The position numbers and the translations under genes are program-made. From positions 1-6,618 of the forward strand of contig CAYJIS010000067.1 of the NCBI GenBank assembly GCA_964370315.1: DNA of 6,618 nucleotides. The letters run 5' to 3'. The stretch is from CAYJFX01 sp964370315. GTDB taxonomy: Bacteria > Spirochaetota > Spirochaetia > Treponematales > Treponemataceae. The notes under the pieces were generated by a model. That model was not told where the DNA came from, searched no databases, and worked only from the letters and a program-made list of their open reading frames with translations. Each line of letters begins with the position of its first letter. Position 1 is the first letter of the stretch. Below, piece by piece: positions 1 to 6,002 of the stretch.

Positions 1-2
1 TG

Positions 3-341
3 GCTACAGAGCGAAAGCATATTGCAAAAAAAATTGCAGGTGTTTTTCTTTTTGCCGGTATTTTAGCGCTCATTGCTTGGTTTTCTGGGGCAAAAACTTT
101 CGCCTCTGCTTTTGTGCATTGTTTTATTTTATTCTTTGTGGTAAATGTGTACGATGTAATTATCCTCGATATACTTATTTTTTGCAACAGTAAAAAGGTA
201 AGAATCCCCGGGACAGAAGACATGGTAAAAGAATATAAAAGCCCTTGGCATCATGTTATTGGTGGAGTGAAAGGAATTGTAATTGGTGCCGTTGTGTCTG
301 TATTGGCAGCAGGGATAATTCACTTAGTTTCAAAGATTTAG
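3..341 (+). CDS. C-terminal part of a small multi-pass membrane protein, function unknown
   Basis: An open frame enters from the left edge and ends at a TAG, giving 112 residues with no start codon in the window before the internal Met/Val codons, so the gene is partial. Three hydrophobic stretches are visible: about residues 11-28, 31-62 (possibly one long or two segments, ending in an Asp-containing VIILDILIFC stretch) and 91-110. A polar loop, KKVRIPGTEDMVKEYKSPWHH, separates the last two. The RIPGTEDM loop followed by a charged or aromatic stretch and a glycine-rich last helix reminds me of uncharacterised membrane proteins of Firmicutes, but this is recollection and I cannot assign a function. 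An internal ATG-started reading from 114 would cut through the second membrane segment, so it is unlikely to be the true start. The next gene follows closely and could be co-transcribed. Confidence 0.7.
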   Translation, partial: ATERKHIAKKIAGVFLFAGILALIAWFSGAKTFASAFVHCFILFFVVNVYDVIILDILIFCNSKKVRIPGTEDMVKEYKSPWHHVIGGVKGIVIGAVVSVLAAGIIHLVSKI

Positions 342-373
342 AAAAACAAAAAAAGACAAAAAATATATATCAA

Positions 374-378
374 AGGAG
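374..378 (+). promoter_or_regulatory. Shine-Dalgarno sequence that points to a non-AUG start
   Basis: AGGAG lies 6 nt before an ATT codon at 385 and 3 nt before an ATC codon at 382. Both are in frame with the downstream hydrolase gene. The first in-frame ATG (430) is 51 nt away and has only an AAAGGT directly against it, which is too close to act as a normal ribosome binding site. The out-of-frame ATG at 398 opens only a seven-codon peptide. The site therefore suggests translation of the hydrolase from ATT 385 or ATC 382. Confidence 0.5.
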
Positions 379-429
379 AACATCATTCATCCGTATTATG
401 AGAAAAATGCAAAACAATTAAAAAAAGGT

Positions 430-1101
430 ATGAATACGCTCATTAAGCCTATTTATAAAGAACTTGAAGAAGAATGTAAAAGGTCTTATAACGAACTTTT
501 GGAAGAAACGTGGCAGTACTATTATGATTCGCATATGAGTAAGTTTCCCTATGTTGGAGGGAAAAAGATGAGTGGTACCAAAAACTTAACAGGAGCATTT
601 TATTTTGTGGCCCTTGGCGAAGTGGTAAAAAACTATGACATATCTTTGGATAGATGGGGGTACCTTGTTACTGAGTGTTACAAACGCTATTTTTCTAACA
701 TGCCTTTGCTAGTGAGAAAAATTGCAAAAAAAGTTATGTTAAATGACAAGCTAATGAACAAGTTTTTACATAAAAAAGATGCGAAGAACAAAGCAAATGT
801 GCTTGTGAATCCCGATAGTTTTGAAACAGAAACACAAGAGCCAACACTTGAGTTTCCAATAATCTACCATACAAAAAAATGTCCCTTGCACGTATTTGCA
901 GATAAAAACGGTTATATGGAATACATGCCCTACCTTTGCAATCTTGATTATGTAATGTTTGAGGTATTTGAAATTCCTTTTTATCGAGAAAAAACCTGTG
1001 CTGCAGGTGATGATTGTTGCGATTTTAAATTTAGCAAAACAAAACCTATTACACCATCATGGCCATGTCATATTTTAGATGATAATGACCCGTTAAAGTA
1101 G
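430..1101 (+). CDS. L-2-amino-thiazoline-4-carboxylic acid hydrolase family protein
   Basis: The protein is 223 residues from the first ATG. The C-terminal half carries the family signature as I know it: MPYLCNLDYVMFE (about 166-178), then KTCAAGDDCCDFKF (188-201), giving conserved-looking Cys170, Asp173, Cys190 and the GDDCCDF block 193-199. The N-terminal half is mostly helical and basic, with KNLTGAFYFVALGE at 51-64. The namesake enzyme opens the thiazoline ring of L-ATC to N-carbamoyl-L-cysteine in Pseudomonas. Most family members, especially in anaerobes, are uncharacterised, so the real substrate is open. There is no signal peptide or membrane segment, so it is probably cytoplasmic. The frame stays open upstream to 328, and a good AGGAG at 374-378 precedes ATT 385, so the true protein may be 15 residues longer (IHPYYEKNAKQLKKG before Met1). 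A methyltransferase gene starts 15 nt after its stop, suggesting an operon. Confidence 0.75.
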   Translation: MNTLIKPIYKELEEECKRSYNELLEETWQYYYDSHMSKFPYVGGKKMSGTKNLTGAFYFVALGEVVKNYDISLDRWGYLVTECYKRYFSNMPLLVRKIAKKVMLNDKLMNKFLHKKDAKNKANVLVNPDSFETETQEPTLEFPIIYHTKKCPLHVFADKNGYMEYMPYLCNLDYVMFEVFEIPFYREKTCAAGDDCCDFKFSKTKPITPSWPCHILDDNDPLK

Positions 1102-1116
1102 GAAAAGAGAGATAAC

Positions 1117-1917
1117 ATGAGTACAGTAGATTTTAAAGGCGTGGAAGACACACTTTTTATACCCTTGGCTGCAAGGGTGTTAGCATCAAATCGTTTTCCA
1201 AATTTTTTCTATGATGAAAAATCATTGGAGTTTAAAAGCCTTCCTCAAGTGTTAGCCGTTAACGAAAAGAGTTCTGAATACACGATGCTTGCCTCTGTGT
1301 CGCGCTACTATTGTGTGGATAACATGGTTAAAGCTTTTATAGAAAAAAATCCAGGTGCAAGCATTGTGAGCCTTGGAGTAGGGCTTGAAACAATGAGCTA
1401 CCGCTTAACCGATACAAGTGCCCATTTTTATCAAATAGATTTTCCTCAAGTTATTCAAAGTCGAAAAAAATTACTTGGCGAAGCTAAAAATGAAACGTTA
1501 ATAGAATGCGACATTACCGATTTGGATTGGACAAAGCATATTGATAAAAACAAGCCCATCCTATTGGTAGCCTCTGGAGTGTTTCAGTATTTTAAAAGTG
1601 AAGAAGTGAGTGCTTTTCTAGGCAGCATGAAAAAGAGTTTTACAAATGCAGAATTGATTTTCGATGCCTCAGATAAAACTGGTATTAAATACGCTCAAAA
1701 ATATGTTAAAAAAACCGGCAACCAAAGTGCTATGATGTATTTCTTTATAAACGATGCAAAAGCTTTTTGTCAAAAAGAACATATTGTATTAATTGCCGAA
1801 AGAGGCTTTTTTGCCGAAGCTCAGATGCAGTTAAAAGGGTTAAAACTCTATACAAAAATTGCCATGAAAGTGGTAGAAGATAAAAAGAGGGTGTTATTGC
1901 TTCATGTAAAGTTGTAG
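1117..1917 (+). CDS. Class I SAM-dependent methyltransferase, leucine carboxyl methyltransferase (LCM/TcmP-like) family
   Basis: This 266-residue soluble protein fits the family length. The expected order of motifs is present: a short N-terminal helical part, Ser62-Arg63-Tyr (the SR[YT] step typical of LCM-type enzymes), the glycine-rich SAM loop VSLGVGLETMSYRL (84-97), the acidic strand end YQIDFP (105-110) that would hold the SAM ribose, CDITDLDW (131-138) near the adenine, and LLVASGVFQYF (149-159) as motif IV. Family members methylate carboxyl or hydroxyl groups of small molecules or protein C termini. No acceptor can be deduced here. AGAGAG lies 5 nt before the ATG. The gene begins 15 nt after the ATC-hydrolase-like gene and is probably translated from the same mRNA, so the two products may act on the same compound (inference). 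It converges with a metallo-hydrolase gene 44 nt downstream and no clear terminator lies between them. Confidence 0.83.
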   Translation: MSTVDFKGVEDTLFIPLAARVLASNRFPNFFYDEKSLEFKSLPQVLAVNEKSSEYTMLASVSRYYCVDNMVKAFIEKNPGASIVSLGVGLETMSYRLTDTSAHFYQIDFPQVIQSRKKLLGEAKNETLIECDITDLDWTKHIDKNKPILLVASGVFQYFKSEEVSAFLGSMKKSFTNAELIFDASDKTGIKYAQKYVKKTGNQSAMMYFFINDAKAFCQKEHIVLIAERGFFAEAQMQLKGLKLYTKIAMKVVEDKKRVLLLHVKL

Positions 1918-1961
1918 GGAAGAGGAACTAATTGTTTCTTTGTCTCCAAGAGTGACTTTTC

Positions 1962-2687
1962 TTACGGTGCTAAGGGGTATAATTTTACCCCATCAATTTT
2001 TTTGATATTTTTTTCTAAAACTTCACTCTTAAAAGCCTTGCCATGTGCCGGATATATTACTTTGGGTTTTAAATCAATAAATTTTTGCCAAGACTTTTTG
2101 TATTCGGCTTTGTTTTCAATCCAAATAGTAATATTGTTTTTGCTCGGAAACCCATTCATTGCGGCATCCCCACAAAATAAGTCTCCGTCGTTAGTTAAAA
2201 GTGAAATGGAATCGTTTGTGTGACCTTCTGTTTCAAGTACTGTGCCTTTTAGAATATGCTCAATTTCATTTTTGTTTTCATTGGTAATAAATAAGAGGTT
2301 CTTTTCATAGTCTTTTTTTATAGCAGGAAAGGTATGTTGTCCTTTTCCTAAAAACTTCAAGAGTAAACAAAACATATAGCTTAAGTTTCCGCTACAATTG
2401 CCATCAAAAGAGTTTTGTCCTTTTCGTAATACATCAATTCCCTTAGGGCTCATAATAACTTTGATGTCGTTATTCTCAGTAATCATTTCATTTATAAAAC
2501 CTGCGTGATCATCATGGGCGTGTGTGAGAAAAATGTATTTTATTTTTGATATTGAAATATTTTTGCTTTGCATTTTTCTTAGGCAACTTCTAAAACTCTT
2601 ATGATACCCTGTATCAATCATAACATAGCCATCTTCTATTGGGTAAAGAAAAGTATTCATTACTCTGCTACCAATGTTTATTATCAT
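1962..2687 (-). CDS. MBL-fold metallo-hydrolase
   Basis: This 241-residue cytoplasmic protein has the complete metal set of the metallo-beta-lactamase fold: THAHDDH (His56, His58, Asp60, His61), His156 in ETEGHTND, Asp174 in FCGDAAM and His215 in YPAHGKAF. The N terminus (NTFLYPIEDGYVMIDTG) is the usual opening strand pair. This pattern fits a dinuclear zinc or iron hydrolase of the glyoxalase II/lactonase-like group, and the substrate cannot be named. Residues 91-130 form an insertion with several Phe/Leu/Met residues (SYMFCLLLKFLGKGQHTFP) between the metal motif and the second domain half, which may shape the substrate pocket. GAGGA lies about 4 nt before the ATG. An extended -10 promoter inside a perfect palindrome precedes it, so it can be transcribed independently of the MBL gene 57 nt upstream. 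Confidence 0.85.
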   Translation of the reverse strand: MIINIGSRVMNTFLYPIEDGYVMIDTGYHKSFRSCLRKMQSKNISISKIKYIFLTHAHDDHAGFINEMITENNDIKVIMSPKGIDVLRKGQNSFDGNCSGNLSYMFCLLLKFLGKGQHTFPAIKKDYEKNLLFITNENKNEIEHILKGTVLETEGHTNDSISLLTNDGDLFCGDAAMNGFPSKNNITIWIENKAEYKKSWQKFIDLKPKVIYPAHGKAFKSEVLEKNIKKIDGVKLYPLAP

Positions 2688-2690
2688 GCT

Positions 2691-2695
2691 GTCCT
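2691..2695 (-). promoter_or_regulatory. Ribosome binding site of the downstream MBL gene
   Basis: On the minus strand the leader reads GAGGACAGC directly before ATG at 2687. The purine-rich GAGGA at close spacing supports this start over the internal Met10. Confidence 0.6.
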
Positions 2696-2708
2696 CATAA
2701 TTGTTGAA

Positions 2709-2728
2709 TATGGTATTAGTATACCATA
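2709..2728 (-). promoter_or_regulatory. Palindromic operator overlapping an extended -10 promoter
   Basis: TATGGTAT and ATACCATA form a perfect 8 bp inverted repeat separated by 4 nt. On the minus strand the same bases contain TGGTATACT, which matches the extended -10 consensus TGnTATAAT, positioned to transcribe the MBL gene starting at 2687. No good -35 hexamer sits 17 nt upstream, as is allowed for extended -10 promoters. The palindrome covers the -10 region itself, the position expected for a repressor site. TGGT...ACCA half sites occur in operators of GntR/FadR-type regulators, but assigning a family here is speculation. No T-run follows, so it is not a terminator of the upstream gene. 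Confidence 0.5.
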
Positions 2729-2744
2729 AATAATCGAAAAAATA

Positions 2745-3551
2745 TTACAAAATTTTTGCAAATGGATCGTGCGGGGCAGAGTGGTCAAAAGGTTTTCTTT
2801 TTGTGCCGCTTGCAACTTCTGTAATATGTAAAAAGGCCTTTTGAATATTTTGTACACCATTGTGCGAAGTGCAAACTAGTATATCATCATGTGCTGATAA
2901 ATATGCTTTTAGTTTTTGTAAAGATGCAATATTTTGCATAGTGTCCATGTTGTAAAAGTTAAAAAAGCAGTAGCCGCCGTTTTCGTTTGTGGCAATACTG
3001 TCGCCAGTAAAAAGATACTTATTATCAACTAAATAGGCACTGTGTCCCTTCGTGTGCCCGGGAATGTGAAAACATTCAATAGTAATATCGCCTATGGTTA
3101 CAATTTCTCGGTCTTTAAGGAGGGTGTATTCTCCACTGGATACAACAGGATTTTTGAGTCTTAAAAAGGCAACTTTAAATCGTTTTTCGCTACCTAAAAT
3201 CATTTTTTCTTCATCGCTATGTAAGTACACGGCCGCGTTCGGGGCAAAGCGCTCTTTAGAAATAATACCTCCAAAATGGTCAATGTCTCCATGGGTTATA
3301 AACACCGCCTTTACATCTTCATTTTTGATATTGATTTTTTCTAAAGAGGTAAAAAGCGTTTTATCATTTTTGTAGCCTGCATCGATAGCAATTGTTGTGC
3401 CATTTTTTGTGTATAGAAACATATTAACATCATCTTGGCGTATGGCGCTCAAATGCTCATCGTATTTTGATGTTTCTAGAACGTGAACTATTCCCGTTCC
3501 GCGCAATTTAAACGGTTTTATATTTTCTTGAAAAAAGGTGATTAAACTCAT
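2745..3551 (-). CDS. MBL-fold metallo-hydrolase with HxDxDH metal motif
   Basis: From the preferred start (ATG at 3551) the protein has 268 residues; an in-frame ATG at 3584 would add 11. Residue numbers here follow the longer form. The metal motif is THGDIDHFGG: His98, Asp100, Asp102, His103, so Asp replaces the second His of the usual HxHxDH. The remaining ligands are His177 in IPGHTKGH, Asp195 in FTGDS and His241 in TSHNG. His181 (GHTKGH) is the usual second-shell residue. The variant motif is seen in some MBL hydrolases and does not by itself mean loss of activity. The C-terminal tail (KRKPFDHSAPHDPFAKIL) is a His/Asp/Pro-rich extension. The product is cytoplasmic and its substrate unknown. 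AAGGA at 3561-3565 stands 9 nt before ATG 3551. The 3584 ATG has no such site and would lie only about 7 nt from the predicted transcript start, so the shorter form is preferred. Confidence 0.8.
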   Translation of the reverse strand: MSLITFFQENIKPFKLRGTGIVHVLETSKYDEHLSAIRQDDVNMFLYTKNGTTIAIDAGYKNDKTLFTSLEKINIKNEDVKAVFITHGDIDHFGGIISKERFAPNAAVYLHSDEEKMILGSEKRFKVAFLRLKNPVVSSGEYTLLKDREIVTIGDITIECFHIPGHTKGHSAYLVDNKYLFTGDSIATNENGGYCFFNFYNMDTMQNIASLQKLKAYLSAHDDILVCTSHNGVQNIQKAFLHITEVASGTKRKPFDHSAPHDPFAKIL

Positions 3552-3560
3552 TTGGGTAAA

Positions 3561-3565
3561 TCCTT
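3561..3565 (-). promoter_or_regulatory. Ribosome binding site that selects the shorter start of the upstream MBL gene
   Basis: On the minus strand AAGGA is followed by nine bases and then ATG at 3551. The alternative ATG at 3584 is preceded by AT-rich promoter sequence without any purine-rich site. Confidence 0.5.
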
Positions 3566-3568
3566 GTT

Positions 3569-3598
3569 TATAATAGTTAGTCATGCATAACTATTATA
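3569..3598 (-). promoter_or_regulatory. Perfect 11 bp inverted repeat at the transcription start, candidate operator
   Basis: TATAATAGTTA (3569-3579) and TAACTATTATA (3588-3598) are exact inverted copies with an 8 nt spacer. The element begins at the last base of the predicted -10 hexamer and runs across the predicted start site into the leader, ending just before the AAGGA ribosome binding site. This is a classic place for a repressor dimer to block transcription. In RNA only part of the left arm would be transcribed, so a DNA-binding role is more likely than a riboregulatory hairpin. The sequence differs from the palindrome in front of the next MBL gene. Confidence 0.55.
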
Positions 3599-3626
3599 GT
3601 ATAACTAAACTTCCAATATATGTCAA
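3598..3626 (-). promoter_or_regulatory. Sigma-A-type promoter of the MBL gene at 2745-3551
   Basis: On the minus strand TTGACA (3621-3626) is followed after exactly 17 nt by TATACT (3598-3603). This is a full-consensus -35 and a 5/6 -10 at ideal spacing. Transcription would start near 3591, giving a leader of about 40 nt to the ATG at 3551. Confidence 0.7.
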
Positions 3627-3675
3627 ATAAGATTCATATTTATTAAATGATAACGATATTTTTTTATCAATTGTA

Positions 3676-3704
3676 TTGACTATTTTTAAATGTTTTAATA
3701 AACT
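3676..3704 (+). promoter_or_regulatory. Promoter of the FAD/FMN lipoprotein gene
   Basis: TTGACT (3676-3681) and TAAACT (3699-3704) are separated by 17 nt. The predicted start near 3711 leaves a very short leader of about 17 nt that is mostly ribosome binding site. An AT-rich tract, including TGATAA (3648-3653) and its inverted copy TTATCA (3664-3669), lies just upstream and could be an UP-like element or a weak regulator site. Confidence 0.5.
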
Positions 3705-3727
3705 AACTTAAAAGCAAGGAGTTTTGT

Positions 3728-5947
3728 ATGAAAAATGTACAATTAATTTTAATCCTATTAATAGCATCGGTTTTCTTTGCCGGTTGCTCAGGGGATTCTG
3801 CCGTTGTAGATGGCGGTTGGGATTATGAAGCTGATGTTGTAGTTATTGGCGCAGGTGGTGCCGGTTTACCAGCAGCTTTAAAGGCTATGGAAGAAGGATC
3901 TTCTGTAATTATTGTAGAAGCAAACTACGATTGTGGTGGACACGTTGCTACCTCTGAAGGGCAGCTTCACTCAGGTGGGTATACTTCAAGTCAACAAGAA
4001 TGGAATATTACCGATTCTGCCGACTTATACTATTATGATCACACTCGGGGAGCTTTAGATTCACGTTTCAATGATAGAGAAGTAACTCGTTCTGTTGCAA
4101 ACAGCATGGTTGAAGCTTATGAGTATGTTCTTGGTAAAGGCATTGTTGTTCAAGATATTGAACCAATGGTTAGAGCTTTTTACCGTGATGGTGGTTTTGA
4201 TGCAGATGGTATCGCACGTATGACATACGTTGATGCTACTCAATATACCAATGATGTTACCGGTGGTAAGAATAATGGTGTTGGAGTTACACGTCCTTTG
4301 GAAAAATCACTTAGAGATAGTGGTGTTCAATTCTTAATGAATTATCACATGGATGTAATCTATCGTGAAGAACCTATGTCAGGTAAAGTAATGGGTATTC
4401 AAGCCAGTTATACACCAACAATTCTTCCAGGACAAAAGGATCCTTTAGTAAGCACCTTTATGACAAAGGGAAATATTGAATCAACAAAAAAAACAATTAA
4501 TGTAAAAGCTAAAAAGGCTGTTATTATCGCAACTGGTGGTTCTATTGGTAATGTAAATTTTAGAACTATGATTGACCCTCGTCTTGGACCTGAGTTTGAC
4601 GGTTTAGCAGGAATGCCTTTCTCTGATCAAGATGCTTCAGGTGAAATTGCAGCGATGAAAGTAGGGGCTGCATTAGGATCAATGGGTGGTTACATGGTAG
4701 ACATGGGTGCTGCTGTAACTCCTGCATCTCGTATGGGTTGTCAATATGGATACGGAAGTGGCTTCTTTGAAGACAGTCAAGTATGGCCGCTTGCAAGAAG
4801 TCGAGGTATCGTACCTGATTACAATAGTTTAATTGTTGTTAACATGCTCGGTCAACGACCCGGTAACGAAGACCTCTTAAAAGGTGGGCGAGCACTACCT
4901 GCAAGTTATAAATATTTTGAAACAGCTTTTTCAAGTGTATTTGTTGATGCAGATGGAGATGGTAACGCCGAATGTTACGGTGGTCCACTTTGGGGTATTT
5001 TTGATCAGGCAGCAGTTGATAGAAATGACTGGGATATGGAAAACTCTGTAGACTATGAATATGGATATGCTTTTAAGGCTGACACAATAGAAGAATTGGC
5101 AGAAACAGTAATAAATAAATACTATGAACACATTGAAATGGATCCTGCAATTTTAGCACAAACAATTGCAGATTTTAATAATGCAGTTAATACTGGTGTT
5201 GATGAAGCATGGGGACGTACTGCAACATTAGAGCACACAATAGAAGAAGGACCTTTCTATGCAGTTTGGGCGATGCCTAACTTACATGATACTTTAGCTG
5301 GGTTACGCACCGATGGTAACATGCAAGTTATTGACTTAGACGGAAACTTAATTCCTAACTTGTTTGCTGCAGGTGAAGTTGCAGGTGGTATGCATGTTCA
5401 TGGTTTGGGAAGAGTTATTACTTCTGGCTACATTGCAGGTCGTGCTGCACATTCTGTAGACAGCAAAGGGTATGCAACTGCAAGCCTAGAACTAGATCCA
5501 CAATATGCAGGTTTAGAAACTAATGATCTTACAAAAACTGATAGTATTTCATATTTTGACTATAGAGGTGCTTCTCCAGCAACAATGACTCACTCTCAAA
5601 AACAAGCAGAATTAGCTAGTCTTGGAAAAGAGATTGATACTACTGAAAGAACAGTTGCAGCGGTGACAAGAACTGCAGATGCAGATAATGTTTATACTGG
5701 CCGAACCGATAATGGTTTTGGTGGCGCAATTTTACTTAAAGTTACTGTTGATAATGGTAAAATGACTGCAATAGAAGTTGCAGAACATAAAGAAACAGTA
5801 GGTATTGGTGATGTAGCTTTACCACCATTAGTAGAGCAAGCATTAGAAATACAATCTGCAGATGTAGATACTGTATCAGGTGCAACCGTTACAAGTGATG
5901 CATTTAAAGAAGCTTTAACTACTGCAATGGGAAAAGCTGGATTATAA
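3728..5947 (+). CDS. Extracytoplasmic flavin reductase lipoprotein: fumarate-reductase-type FAD domain plus C-terminal covalent FMN-binding domain
   Basis: The 739-residue product starts with a lipoprotein signal: hydrophobic stretch about 5-17, then FAGC with the lipidated Cys at 20, so it should be anchored outside the cytoplasmic membrane. The FAD_binding_2 domain follows (about 35-575): dinucleotide fold VVVIGAGGAG (37-46) with Glu64, GGHVATSEGQLHSGG (70-84), ATGG (268-271), LHDTLAG (519-525, His520 resembling the substrate His of flavocytochrome fumarate reductases) and NLFAAGEVAGG (544-554) with GLGR (559-562). Residues about 640-735 form an FMN_bind domain. Its DTVSGAT (714-720) is a flavinylation motif, predicting FMN esterified to Thr720 by an ApbE transferase encoded elsewhere. 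Relatives reduce fumarate, urocanate, acrylates and similar enoates using electrons from membrane flavoproteins. The Thr-Glu-x-x-Arg-Gly part of the fumarate reductase site is not evident (the region reads LARSRG), so the acceptor is unassigned. AAGGAG lies 6 nt before the ATG. Arg codons include many CGT, unlike the neighbours, consistent with high expression. Confidence 0.9.
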   Translation: MKNVQLILILLIASVFFAGCSGDSAVVDGGWDYEADVVVIGAGGAGLPAALKAMEEGSSVIIVEANYDCGGHVATSEGQLHSGGYTSSQQEWNITDSADLYYYDHTRGALDSRFNDREVTRSVANSMVEAYEYVLGKGIVVQDIEPMVRAFYRDGGFDADGIARMTYVDATQYTNDVTGGKNNGVGVTRPLEKSLRDSGVQFLMNYHMDVIYREEPMSGKVMGIQASYTPTILPGQKDPLVSTFMTKGNIESTKKTINVKAKKAVIIATGGSIGNVNFRTMIDPRLGPEFDGLAGMPFSDQDASGEIAAMKVGAALGSMGGYMVDMGAAVTPASRMGCQYGYGSGFFEDSQVWPLARSRGIVPDYNSLIVVNMLGQRPGNEDLLKGGRALPASYKYFETAFSSVFVDADGDGNAECYGGPLWGIFDQAAVDRNDWDMENSVDYEYGYAFKADTIEELAETVINKYYEHIEMDPAILAQTIADFNNAVNTGVDEAWGRTATLEHTIEEGPFYAVWAMPNLHDTLAGLRTDGNMQVIDLDGNLIPNLFAAGEVAGGMHVHGLGRVITSGYIAGRAAHSVDSKGYATASLELDPQYAGLETNDLTKTDSISYFDYRGASPATMTHSQKQAELASLGKEIDTTERTVAAVTRTADADNVYTGRTDNGFGGAILLKVTVDNGKMTAIEVAEHKETVGIGDVALPPLVEQALEIQSADVDTVSGATVTSDAFKEALTTAMGKAGL

Positions 5948-5969
5948 GAATAATAGATTTTTGAATGTA

Positions 5970-6002
5970 GCACTCATCGGCGAAACCGGTGAGTGCTTTT
6001 TT
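5970..6002 (+). terminator. Rho-independent terminator after the flavin reductase gene
   Basis: GCACTCATCGG (5970-5980) pairs with CCGGTGAGTGC (5986-5996) through 11 pairs, one of them a G-U wobble, around a CGAAA loop. Six T residues follow. It sits 22 nt after the stop codon and closes a single-gene transcript. Confidence 0.92.

Noticed and set aside
292..319. TTGTGT-N16-GATAAT as promoter for the hydrolase unit
   Set aside because: The -10 is fair but the -35 matches only three bases, and the element lies inside the upstream coding region; co-transcription from upstream is equally possible.
398..421. ATG at 398 as start of the hydrolase or of a leader peptide
   Set aside because: It is out of frame with the hydrolase and stops after seven codons. 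The ribosome binding site at 374-378 is 19 nt away, so neither use is convincing.
1918..1961. Possible bidirectional terminator between the converging methyltransferase and MBL genes
   Set aside because: GGAAC/GTTTC can pair around TAATT, but the stem has wobbles and a mismatch and no proper T-run follows on either strand.
2002..3375. Plus-strand open frames opposite the two MBL genes
   Set aside because: They are antisense to well-supported metallo-hydrolases, have no recognisable domains and are explained by codon bias on the opposite strand.
3648..3669. TGATAA...TTATCA as a Fur box
   Set aside because: The 10 nt spacer and the intervening T-run do not fit the 7-1-7 Fur pattern. At this AT content a 6 bp inverted repeat is weak evidence.
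4061..5131. Short open frames on the minus strand inside the flavin reductase gene
   Set aside because: They lack ribosome binding sites and recognisable domains, and they oppose a clear full-length gene; they are shadows of its codon pattern.
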